Below, one piece after another: positions 28,669-38,549 of a stretch of DNA of 64,000 nucleotides (positions are counted from its first letter, which is position 1; every line of letters begins with the position of its first letter). Under the pieces are notes generated by a model. That model had not been told where the DNA came from. It did no database searches and saw only the letters and a list, made by a program, of their open reading frames with translations. The DNA is taken from NCBI GenBank assembly GCA_012845835.1, contig JABAKD010000026.1, forward strand, positions 12,401,832 through 12,465,831. Direction: 5' to 3'. The DNA comes from Undaria pinnatifida (Eukaryota > Sar > Phaeophyceae > Laminariales > Alariaceae). A program made the position numbers and the translations under genes.

Positions 28669-28810
28669 CTTCGCTCCGCGGGTGGCATTCGCCGCCCACT
28701 ACGCCCCCTCAGGAACGGAAGCACAACAAATTACGAGGCGGAAAGAGGTTCGCGATTGGTGGCACGTTCAAACTGGCGACTTTCGTAATGTCAAGAGCCC
28801 AGCCGCCATG
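28669..28810 (+). repeat. Rep5 repeat, head fragment
   Basis: gtgcttcgctccgcgggtggcattcgccgccca.tacgc, ggaacggaag, ...taatgtcaagagc; it stops inside the conserved frame. It lies just after an ACCTGGTA motif at 28,650. Confidence 0.55.
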
Positions 28811-29232
28811 CTCTAGCAAAGCAGCCCGCACGCCACATGTATGAATATACCATATGCGCCAGGTAGCTTGCTTGAAGCACTCACGATCGTCCGTTTCGAA
28901 GTTTGTGGTCACGAGTACGGAGCTTTTTGTGGTCTCTCTTATCTAGGATGGCCAAGTTGCACGAATCTACACGGACACTGGCTGTACTGGATGTCGATGG
29001 GTGGAAGAAGCAGTTTAATCAAAAACACACGTCAGTCACACCTTATGTTCCATACTAAAAACGTACATTACTGCTTGACGGTGGTCCGTCAAAGGGCCAA
29101 GCGTCAGCGGTCCGTCAAAGGGCCAAGCGTCAGCGGTACTTCAAAATAAAAACAAGTTAGTTGGTATGGCATTACTGTTACTAAACGCGTTAAAGGAACA
29201 GCAAAGAGGAAAAAAACAGGGCTTGTCATCGG

Positions 29233-29625
29233 CCGGCGCTGGTGGGCCGGCCCGGGGGTGGGCCGGCCCGGCCCAGCCCATTTTTTTTCTCGTGTAATGG
29301 GCCGCGGCCCGGCCCGGGCCGTCCAATTTTCATTTGGTGGGCCGCAGCCCGGCCTAGCCCATCATTTCGTCTGATGGGCCTCGGCCCGGCCCGGCACGTC
29401 ACATGTTTAGAGGACGGGCGGCGGCCCAGGCGGCCCGGCCCAGGCCATCACTTTTCAACATTTCACGGCCCAGCCCTGCCCTGCCCACCAATTTTTCAAA
29501 CATCTCCGCCCTGCCCGGCCCGGCCCACGACATGGGCAGCGAGACCCATAAGATGCGGCTCTATATGGGCCGGGCCGCCATTTTTCTGGGCCGGCCCGAG
29601 GATTCGGCCCATGTGCTGTCCCGTA
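29233..29625 (+). repeat. GGCCCG-rich minisatellite, array 1
   Basis: About nine degenerate units of ~40-50 bp, each a G/C block (gggccgcggcccggcccg type) followed by a short T-rich linker (ccaattttcatttgg, ccatcacttttcaac, ccatcatttcgtctg). Long Pro/Arg-rich frames across it are composition artefacts. Confidence 0.8.
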
Positions 29626-30479
29626 CTAAAAGGTGCATGCTGACGTGTCCTTTCCAGACCACTACAAGTACGATATTTTTTATCGTTTTATTCCTTCTGG
29701 ATTCCGTGGGCCAGCTGCATCCGGGTATGAGGCGTGCATACCCACTCGTTCCCACACAATGCCCCATTAACGGCCCGGTCCGATGACTTCTGTCTCGACT
29801 GTTTACCACCTCCTCCTCCTCCTGTCCGGAGCTCGTAGTAGCAGCAGCAGCAACAACAGCTGTACTAACCACCTACCTGCTGCTGCAGCAACACCTGCTT
29901 CTGCATTACCCTCCCTGCTTGCTATTCACTTGTATCTGCCATCCGAAGAGAGCAAAGGTAACACCAGTGGTCCTTTGGCGAGGGCTTCCGATGCCACCGC
30001 AGCAACCTTTGCTCCCGGTTCTACAACGATGCACACGAAGGTGACCGTCGCAGCAAGGTTTGGCCAGAAGATGCCTCCTGTTACGAAATTTTCACCGGCG
30101 GTGCCGTCCGGATCAAACCAAGGCCAAAGCGTCAAGTCACGCTACATGGGCACGAGAGGCGCCGATGGTTGACCTCTGTCCGCCTTCAACGACACCAAGG
30201 TTTTGATCAGGCGTTTGCAAATGGACCACGTAGCACAGTGGAAGTAGGTTCTCGCCGCTGGCAGCAGATCAGCGTCAAGCGAAGAGTCAGTGCACAGCGG
30301 CGCTCGTGCAGATATATTGCTGCATATATCGTCAAGCTTGTGCGTTGAGCAGTATGTACGGCAGTATCTCGAGCGAGCGTGCACCTTCTAATTTTATTTA
30401 CTGAAAGGGCAGGCTGCACTCGGGCTGCCTGTTGGTTTAGTTGTTTTAGTTCTGCCTGTTGTGTCCCGTTTTACACATG
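29626..30479. other. Unique spacer between the two GGCCCG arrays; possible coding fragment
   Basis: No recognised gene. A minus-strand frame at 29,926-30,135 reads like protein (PWFDPDGTAGENFVTGGIFW..., then VEPGAKVAAVASEALAKGPLV) but has no ATG start and is only ~65 codons; it may be an exon fragment. A CAG/CTG-rich stretch lies at 29,840-29,905. Confidence 0.3.
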
Positions 30480-30760
30480 TCACGGGCCGCACCCCGGGCT
30501 GGCCGTGAAAACACGTGGGCCGCCTCATGGGCCGTGGCCAGGGCCGGCTCGTGCAAACACGTGGGCCGCGTCATAGGCAGGGGGGAGCGGCTCATGTAGA
30601 ATGATGTAGATGCCCACATCTCATGGAGCGCGGCCCGGCCCGGCTCGTCATATTTCAATTTCTCACGGCCCAACCCGGCCCGGCCCGGCCCGGCCCATCC
30701 CGGCCCATCATAATTTATATTTTTCAGATTGGTCCGACCCGGCCCGGACTATCGCCCCAT
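30480..30760 (+). repeat. GGCCCG-rich minisatellite, array 2
   Basis: Same type of unit as array 1 (cggcccggcccggctcgtcat then atttcaatttctca; gtgggccgcctcatgggccgtgg). Array 1 lies about 850 bp away in the same sense, so the two may be one array split by an insertion. Confidence 0.75.
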
Positions 30761-31369
30761 GGCAAGCCCTGGAAAAAAGGACACAAAAGAGACTCCTACG
30801 TACTGCTGTGAAGCAAGAGGATTGAAACCAAAATCAATTCGAAATTAACAACAGAGGAAAGCCAATGAAATGCCTGTCACCTGGTACCACGGTACTGGGT
30901 GCGCATAACATTGCGAACAACACAGCAAAGGCCGAGCCAAAGAAAAAGACCAGTAGAAACCATAGAAAAAAAATAAAACCGGACGGAGATTCCTGCCTGG
31001 AACGAGGAAAAAGATGCAAACACGAAGCAAAAAAACGTACAAACACTAAGTAAAAGCGTTTTGAACAAAATGAAAGTCTGCCTGCGTCTGAGAGGCTCAA
31101 ACTCGCGTCGTCAAACTCAAAGTGTGTCGCCTTGATCATTTGGCCATGATACCAAAGGTCCATACACGGACCGGTCCGGAAAAGACGATTTTCCGTTCGG
31201 CAATTAAGAGGTGAGGATGGCTGAGGGGTGGGGGAATATGCTGAGGGCAACCTCCGGATGTCTGACTATTTTTCAAGTGAGCGCACAGAGGTCCATTATT
31301 ACGTTGAACTTGCAGATGCCATGAGCTCCACGCTCCAGGAAAATAACCCGGACGTAGCATTCACGCATG

Positions 31370-31543
31370 AACCCAATTAGCCATACGAAATAGAAGGGGC
31401 ACGGAGAGAAGAGTATTAGATAGTGCTGGATCTTTGCGAGTTGCAAATAAAGGCATGAACCCAGTCACCCATACGAAATAGAAAGGGCGCGGAGAGAAGA
31501 GTAGTAGATAGTGCTGGATCTTCACGAGTTGGAAATACAGGCG
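31370..31543 (+). repeat. Two-unit 87-bp tandem repeat
   Basis: gaaccca.t.a.ccatacgaaatagaa.gggc.cggagagaagagta.tagatagtgctggatctt..cgagttg.aaata occurs twice back to back (31,370-31,456 and 31,457-31,543). Confidence 0.8.
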
Positions 31544-32349
31544 AGTCGTTCGCACACCACGTAGCTGCTGCATGTGGTTGTCTTTTTTTTTTTGCTGGGC
31601 ATATATCAATGTATTCGTTCGCTTTGAAAATACAGCGAATGGTAGAACTTGCTCGACGACATGATGGGTCTCGTCAACTCTGCTTTTGCTTGCATCATCG
31701 CGCTACGATCGACACGTACGACGTGTTTTGCTCCGTTGTGCTGGGCTGATTGCGCTGTGCTGGGCTGATTGCGCTGTGCTGTGCTGGGCTTGCAGTAGAT
31801 GGTCGGCGACACCACATGCTAGCTCAGGAGCTGGGTGTGCTTGGTGTGTGATATGAGCAGAAGCAGATGGATCCATCTGTTCACGTGTACTGTGGTACGT
31901 ACGGACCTAAACCTCTTATAGGTACGTAAAAATGAGGACACATAAAAAACCTCGGAAAAAAAGCGAGTTGTAAATGTTCGACGACACAAACGTGCTGGAT
32001 GTCGGCAACTGTCTGACTACTCGTGCTTAAAACGCTTGCGTTGTCGAGCAGCTGCTACTGCAGCACGCGTGTTTTGATTATTGGAGGGATGAGTGCGCTG
32101 TGCTGTGCTGTTTTTCCCTTGTGGTAGAGGCCCGACGACGACATGCTACTACTGCTGTAGCTCTGAGAGCTATGGTCGGGTTTGTGCTTCTTGTAGTTTG
32201 AGCAGAAGACGTAGGTGCAAAACAGCCCCGTACATACGTGCGTGCGTACGAGTATTCTCACTCTTTTAAATATCGTTTTTTTTCTTGTACAGTACTGAAA
32301 CCTGACAAAAACGCCCACAATGTAAAACATATCGGAAAGCTTGGGCCGA

Positions 32350-32694
32350 TGTGAGACCGGTAACAATCGAAGGCCAAAAGTTTGAAATTCCCGAAGATCC
32401 CTAACGAGCTTACCACGTTCAGAGTTCACGACGCTGTCGTTGATTTCGTCGAACGAAGTGTGTGGAGTGGGAAGAACACGGAATTCCGCCGCGTCTAATC
32501 CAAGATCTGCTTGAGAATTTATCAGGTCGATGTTGACCAAGATGGCCGCGAGATTTTTTCTTTTCCCGGAATTCTGGAAAGTTGGAAAAAAAAGGTACCA
32601 AATTGGGCCCATAGGCGACCGTTCAGTCAAAGTTTGGCTGGGATCTTCGGGAAGTTCAAACTTTTGGCCTTCCATTGTCACCGGTCTTATCGGG
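32350..32694. repeat. Inverted repeat pair, ~50-bp arms
   Basis: Arms at 32,350-32,402 and 32,643-32,694 (shared core gaccggt.acaat.gaaggccaaaagtttgaa.ttcccgaagatccc, a few mismatches) flank ~240 bp. It could be a decayed foldback or TIR element. The 206-aa minus-strand frame through it (ATG 32,675) has no recognised motif. Confidence 0.6.
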
Positions 32695-33244
32695 ACAAAA
32701 TGTATTGAAAATATATCGCACTAAACAACCGAAAAAGAACTTTTCGAAACTCCAGTCAAGCCATCTCTTGTCAATGCGTATCCGAATCGGAAAACGAGAG
32801 AGGTTCGGGGCGAAGAATCATACAGGCAGAATCAGATCGACAAGCCTATAATGACACCCAAATTATGCAGTTTTGTTTTGGGACAAAGTTCTCCCGAAAC
32901 AATCAACAACGCCGATCGCTCGACTCTGTACTCGTACGAGTTCGCCGCACCAGAGCATCTCAGCGCACGCAGATTGTAGGTGCGTCGAAGGGAAACACGC
33001 CGTGTACGCGCTTCACGTGAAGAGGGTCGTCTTCCCCCTCGCCCCCGTCGATCTCGTGCATCAAGAACGACATCGCAGACGGCGGCTGTACTCGTCCTCG
33101 GCGACGTACGGGTAGTGTGTTTCTCGCGTTTACCGAACATTGCAATCGCGACTGCGAGATGGCCAGGCTCTCGTAGTCGTTACCATCCCTAACCGATCCC
33201 GTCGGTTCGTGGTGAGGCCCGAAGTGTGTGCCAGTGGGCGGGAC

Positions 33245-33246
<2 letters not shown>

Positions 33247-33294
<48 letters not shown>
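33247..33294 (+). repeat. (CAG)n / CAACAG microsatellite
   Basis: Twelve or so CAG units followed by alternating caacag. Confidence 0.85.
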
Positions 33295-33295
<1 letters not shown>

Positions 33296-34269
33296 TGAGA
33301 ACACTTACGATACGTGTTGCTTGCTTAGCAGATAGATAGGTCGAATGCATCTTGGTTATATATGAATACACTGCCGTTTTCTGCTTTCGGCTTGCGACCA
33401 TACGTGTTGCCTCCCATGACGAACGGAAACCCGTCATGATGCAAATCGGGAGGCCATTTCGTATACAATGGCATCGAAGCTTTATCCTCATTTCCGGGTG
33501 GGGATCTTCTTGAAAACGATATCTTAAAACGGAAGCCTGAAAATCGCCTTTTTCGGGTCTATAAGGGTTGCATACCAGTTTTGCATCCGCAAGCGTCCAT
33601 TTTCGGATTATGAAACGGTCTTTTAACAGATGGCCTCAGAATCGAAAAGGAAGTCGAAATTGAGCGAGGTAATCGGAGAACTGAAGAAAATAAAAACCAT
33701 AAATAACGAAAACCGGAAATAAGAAATGTCGAAAAAAATGTCGGAAACGAAACAATTTTTCAAACTATTTGTGATAATCGAAAAGCATTCAAAGCTGAGC
33801 GAGAGGATCGGGAAAGACGCAGAATCACGACAAAACGAAGAGAAATGAAGAGAGGGAAATGGAACGCGAAGAGAGAAAAAAAACTTACGAAAGGCAGGAA
33901 GGTTCTCTAAGAAGAGGAGTTAGGCAGGCGTGTTCCGGGTGGCAGCTCTGAGATCGCAGCAGGACCTTTTACTGAAGTGTGCCAGGGACAAATGGCCTGT
34001 TGAGGTGGATATAATGATGTCTATGATAGCACATGGTACGAAAGCGCCTCATAGCTCATGCCCCTGGTACCCGGTGTCATATACGATACCTGCTTGATGC
34101 TCGCCCCATTGCGGTACTGCCGTACCCGGTACAGTACGCGTACGCATTGAAATAGTTATCGGCGTGTCGTACATCCAACAGTACTCCACTGGCCACTGGT
34201 CGCAAAGGAGGATAGGAGGACCCCTTCACGTAGAATGTACGTAGGAAATCCGCGAAAAGAAGGCCCGCC
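33295..34269. other. No gene seen
   Basis: Purine-rich between 33,600 and 33,910 (gaaaa, gagagg words). No supported element. Confidence 0.4.
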
Positions 34270-34551
34270 CTATGCGCAGGAGCGACCTGCACACAACACT
34301 ATGCAGGTCGCTGGTCTTGGTGGTCGAGGCTGGCGTTTTGGCCGCCCGTTTTATTTTTGGAAACACGCCACCCAAACACGAGGCGGAGCCGCGCGACTGC
34401 CCCTGCTGACCTCGAGCCTCCAAAATGGTTTGGGGTTAGGGTTAGCGTTAGGGTTACGTCAGGGATCGGGTTGGTCTGGGCCAACGTGTACCGTTGAAGT
34501 TGACCTCACGCGACCCGTACGGTGTTGTGTGCAGGACACTCCTGCACATAG
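34270..34551. mobile_element. TIR element TM1, copy 2
   Basis: 282 bp bounded by ~30-bp inverted repeats (34,270-34,299 and 34,522-34,551; about 3 mismatches), beginning ctatgcgcagg. Internal order as in copy 1: the GC segment gaggcggagccgcgcga, then telomere-like ggggttagggttagcgttaggg. The left end also has its own hairpin, AGCGACCTGCA...TGCAGGTCGCT (perfect 11-bp arms). Confidence 0.7.
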
Positions 34552-35768
34552 AGCGAGCCGAAAAATATCTATTCTGTATATGCTAGAACACCAACAGTCA
34601 TTTTTTTGTCATAACCGACCAAGAGATACCTTCCAAAACACATCAACACAACAACATAGTCGTACGGGTGTAAAACCCCTTGATACCTGACCGCGTGCCG
34701 GACACGAGGTCGGCCCTTGTGCACCGAGCCCCTCTGTGATGTACAACGGAGTCCGAGCGTGTGGTGCTGTGCCCGTGTTACTTGGTCTAGAGAAATGCTC
34801 AAAAAGGCGCTACGGTGGATCAAGCCACGCAAGCTCTGCAAGCAACGCCGTGATATGCGATGGACACCCTACCTCTGTATGCCGATTTTTTTTAATTGAG
34901 ATCTGTCCAAAATGCCATGCATGAGCTCAAATCCAACTTGACAATCACACCCACAGAGCAAAGCATAGATCCCCAAGACATTCGCGTGGCGTGCTCGGGA
35001 CCTCTCTGTGGTATGTAAGGGTTTCCCTTCGTATTGCTCAGCAGCGGGAAGACTTGCGCTGGCTATACTCTTAGCGGCTAAATCAACGACATAATCAATT
35101 TGTAGAAATGAAGCTGCCAGAGGAGCTCACAGGCCGAAGTCTTACCTACCTTGTTCCCACTTGGTAGCCTGGTCCCACGCGGACCTGATCCCACCCGAGC
35201 TGCCCTCCCAACTTACTCAGCGATATATAATCTGCCGCGGGCAGGGTCCCCAAGCACACCCTCGTCCCACTCGACGGTGTCCTCCAAAATCGTGGTTTCC
35301 ACCAGAACAGCCACAGCAAAAACGGGATAATCTTTTTTTTGTACCTGGTGTTAGGCTGTGGTGTTCTCTCACAGGCTCGTGTATAAAAATTGTTGCTCCC
35401 CAAGGCCGCCTCTACTGCGGTGCAGTGGCGTGAATCACCAGGTCCAAGCACCGATGAGTACAAATTACACAATCGGCGGCACATACCTCGCGGAACTGAA
35501 CACGCCTTGCGACGAAAGCAGCGACGGCAAGGGCCGCTATTTGTCGGCCCTCCCAAGAGTCCGACCATGTCGAGCTCGGTGCTGTATGCGTGTTCAGGGT
35601 CAAATGAGCGGCGATGAACGCATAGCTTAGGGCGAGCATCACTCAATTTAAGCGCCAAATTCCAATGTTGATCTACCTAGGAAACCCGGGGATATTCCCA
35701 CGATGTCCCCTGACAGCCACATGTCGCACGGTCTAAAAAGGTGCTCGAAAGGTGACCTACGAAGTATT
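34552..35768. other. No gene accepted
   Basis: The longest frame (35,146-35,658, minus, 170 codons) is Cys/Arg-rich without recognised motifs. Two heptamer cores at 35,342 and 35,437. Confidence 0.4.
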
Positions 35769-35828
35769 TTATAAAAATATTTCAAGGACGTCAGCCGTGA
35801 GTTCGACGAATTTCGGGTCAACACTCAT
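35769..35828 (-). repeat. Rep2 miniature frame, variant type (MSVDPKFVELTADV)
   Basis: Minus-strand ATG at 35,828 preceded by cttgcaaag, as in all Rep2 copies. The frame reads MSVDPKFVELTADVLEIFL and stops at 35,769. Relative to MSFDEIFDLTAGV it has one extra codon and conservative changes. It matches 56,817-56,885 closely. The long leader seen in other copies is not present. Confidence 0.6.
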
Positions 35829-36424
35829 CTTTGCAAGCTATTTGTTCACGGACTGATCGTGAATAAACACATCACAAGGTCAATTGTTCAAAATTGACAG
35901 TGCGCCACCTCGCAACGGTGTTTTTGAATTGTAGTCGGTTTTGGTCTGTTCACGCGCCCCCCTCCCTTGACGCCCCCGCACCCGACCATTATAAAAGATT
36001 ATTATATAAGAATATAAAAGCCTCGCTGCGTTGCGCACTCCCCGGCTTCCGTGCTCCTCCTCCTTAGTGTATCATCCCCCGGTAATGCAATGTCGAAACA
36101 TTATTGTATGTACGTAATACTCGACTATCTATTACTAGTTCTCGCGGTGCCCTCGTGATGTAGACTACTCGTTCATCGGACGCAATATATTTTTAATGTC
36201 TCTACGCAAAGGTTTGTACCTGGTATAGCGTATAACCTGGTGTGATCCTATATGCGCAAGTGTATAGAACTTACTTTTGTGTTTTTCTGAGAGTGCTCGG
36301 TTGGTGCATCCCTGGCCTCTCAGGACCTCCCACTAGGACACCGCCTCCCTCCACTACGTGCGGAACGGTCCTGCCATTATTTATTTCTTCCTTCATTTAT
36401 TGTGTAGTGGCACGAACCTTTATC

Positions 36425-37370
36425 GTACCAGGTCCCAGCTGAGCTTAGCTTGGCTCATCATCTGCTCAGCTCCACTCAGCAGCGCACCGCAGCGCTAGCT
36501 CAGCAGCGCAGCGCCGTGCAGTGCCGCGCGGTGCCGTACCCTGCCGTGCGGTGCGGTACTGTGCCGTGCTGTGCCTTGCTGCGTGCTTTGATGTACTTAC
36601 TCTTCCGTGCGTGTAATATCATCATACCAGGTCCCGGCGGAGCTAAGCTCGGCTCATCAGCTCAGCTCAGCCCAGCTCAGTAACGCAGCGCCGTACGGTA
36701 CCGTGCCCTGCCGTGCCGTGCGGTGCGGTGCTGTGCTGTGCTGTGCTGTGCTGTGCCGTGCTGTGCCGTGCTGTGCCGTGCTGTGCCGTGCTGTGCCGTG
36801 CTACTGTGCTGTACACACTATTTCGTACATGCCAAGAATCATTCGAACTTTTTGTTTTTTAGTTGCAAGAAGTGTCATCATACTACAGCAGGTCCCAGGC
36901 TCATTAGCTCAATTCAGCACAGCAGCACTAGCTCAGCAGCGCAGCGCTGTGCATTGCCCTGCGGTGCGGTGCTGTGCCGTGCTTCGTGCTTTGCTGTACT
37001 CACTCTTCGTACATGCCAAGTATCATTCGACGTATCGTATGGTGCGGTGCTTGTGCGGTGCTGTGCCGTGCTATGGCGTGCTGTGGCGTGCTGCGTGCTT
37101 TGCTGTACTTTCTATTTCGGACATTCTAGGTAGCACTCGAAGTATCACATCATGCCAGCTACCGGTACTGCTAGTAATACACCCACAGGTTTGTTGGTAC
37201 TACTGCAGGACATTTTTGGATCTGCATCACCAAAAATGAACTCCCAGCTCAGCTAAGCTCAGCTATTGCTCAGCAGCGCCCAACGCAGCGCCGTGCGGTG
37301 CCGTGCGGTGCCATGCGGTGTCATGCCTTCCCTGCGGTGCTGTGCTCTGCTGTTCTGCGCTGTGCTTTCT
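36425..37370 (+). repeat. Compound satellite: about five degenerate units of GTGCC/GTGCT and CAGCTC repeats
   Basis: Units start near 36,428, 36,625, 36,893, ~37,060 and ~37,235. A complete unit is: (acc/gc)aggtccc, an AGCTC/CAGC block, cagcgcagcgc, a run of gtgc(c/t)gtgc(g/t), tgcgtgctttg(a/c)tgtact, (c)actcttc.gta.atgccaag.atcattcga. Unit 2 contains a long gctgt(g)ccgt run (36,722-36,806). Frames through it are composition artefacts. Confidence 0.75.
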
Positions 37371-37712
37371 TTCGAACACACAACACCAGGTATCATTCGA
37401 AGTACCAGGTACTGGTATGTACGTGCGTACTCGTCGTTTTGCTTTCTTTGTTGATGTGTCCTCCCTCTCGGTCCTCTTCTTGGTTTTTTTTTGCAAATTA
37501 CACCCGTACTGCCGATCAGAACGTGGCATCTCCAATAAGCACACAACAAAGCACAGGGCAATCAGCTCTTCACAAGTAGCTCTTGGCATTATTAAATCGC
37601 TAGTTGCACGAAACCATGGTTTTTTTATTTCTGCCCCCTTCACGTATAATTGTGTTCTTCCTTGTGCAAGCGTAGCGGGCGGCGTCAGCCGCCCGCGAAG
37701 CGGAGCCCTCGC
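37370..37712 (-). repeat. Rep5 repeat, copy 3 (inverted)
   Basis: Minus strand: gggctccgcttcgcgggcggctgacgccgcccgctacgcttg; frame from ATG at 37,589: MPRATCEELIAL..VVCLL..PRSDRQYG; gcaaaacgacgagtacgcacg; then two ACCTGGT motifs at the far end. The hairpin GCGGGCGGC-GTCA-GCCGCCCGC is perfect (9-bp stem). Confidence 0.7.
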
Positions 37713-38030
37713 ACATATTATCATATTATGCTGGCGTGCCGACAACAGCACCACCTGCAACTATCGATAGCCGTGGCACAACTTCAGTCACTTTGAGATC
37801 GCACATGTAGTGACCCTGTCATACCAAGTGGGGTTCGACGAGCTCGATCTACGAGCAGTTTTTATTTCATGTTGAGGGCTGATGTCGTAGCAAGAACGAG
37901 ATACCGGTATCATGTCAAGGGTAGAATAGTACTTGAAGCTCAATGCGAAAACTGAAACTGAAACTACTAACGTGCTCGTGCACTGTCGTACTGGTAGTAT
38001 TGCTGCCGTATTTTGGACTACCATAGTATG

Positions 38031-38165
38031 GATTCGATGCAAATCGACGAGCAGTTGGGAATTCTGAACCTTCTACGCGATAACAATGAAGCTCGTACCG
38101 GGGGGAGGGGGGGGGGCGGGAACGACACCTGTGACCACGGCTTATCCAGAAGGCCGCTGAGAGTA
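38031..38165 (+). mobile_element. SINE-A tail fragment
   Basis: gattcgatgcaaatcgacgagcagt.gga, ctgaacc.t..gcgataa, acacctgtgaccacggctt.tccagaag match the tail of the copy at 52,686-52,977. The tRNA-like head is missing. A G-rich insert (ggggggaggggggggggcggg) replaces the ggggaggagaaggg of the other copy. Confidence 0.65.
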
Positions 38166-38427
38166 AGACATACCATGGTACCTGATACTATGGTAGAAGT
38201 TGACGGCACTAAGATTTTTTTTTTGCCTCGTCCCATTTGTTATACTCGCGCTGCTCTCGTGCTCCTTCCGAGTAATAACTCAGATCCGTGATCACATAGC
38301 GGGCCGTCCTCCCCCCTCCCCACTACGCTACGTGCCTATCGCGAGAAGAATTCAGCATTTTCTTCTCGCGTCGACTCGCATTGAATTGTGCCTACTCACG
38401 CTGCTAGGCGCTCCCAACAGCTGATCC

Positions 38428-38549
38428 TTTTTTTTTGCATTTTTGCAAATAAATGCAAAATCTCACCACGGTGGGAATCGAACTCGAGGACAAACGCTAT
38501 TAATAGTTGTATTCGAGGGTAACCACTAGACCACCGGGGCGACCGGTTG
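38428..38549 (-). mobile_element. SINE-B: best copy (tRNA-like pseudogene head, A-rich tail)
   Basis: Minus strand: accggtcgccccggtgg, box A TGGTCTAGTGG, a 22-nt insert in the anticodon region, box B GAGTTCGATTCCC, CCACCGTGG, then gcatttatttgcaaaaatgc and A9. Acceptor arms GCCCCGG/CCGTGGT pair at 6 of 7 positions, but the T stem does not pair, so this is not a working tRNA gene. The A-rich end suggests retroposition. Confidence 0.65.

Noticed and set aside
29242..29786. Pro/Arg/Gly-rich ORFs of 127-133 codons
   Set aside because: Produced by the GGCCCG minisatellite.
32055..32681. A 206-208-aa minus-strand gene
   Set aside because: The frame crosses both arms of an inverted repeat and turns into Ser-rich low complexity; no motif or supporting splice signals.
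36607..37239. A 210-codon Cys/Ala/Val-rich ORF
   Set aside because: Produced by GTGCC/GTGCT satellite repeats, which leave several frames open.
38428..38549. A functional tRNA gene
   Set aside because: Boxes A and B are present but the T stem does not pair, the anticodon region carries an insert, and a tail with A tract follows; SINE is the better reading. The heads at 24 and 52.7 kb were rejected for the same reason.
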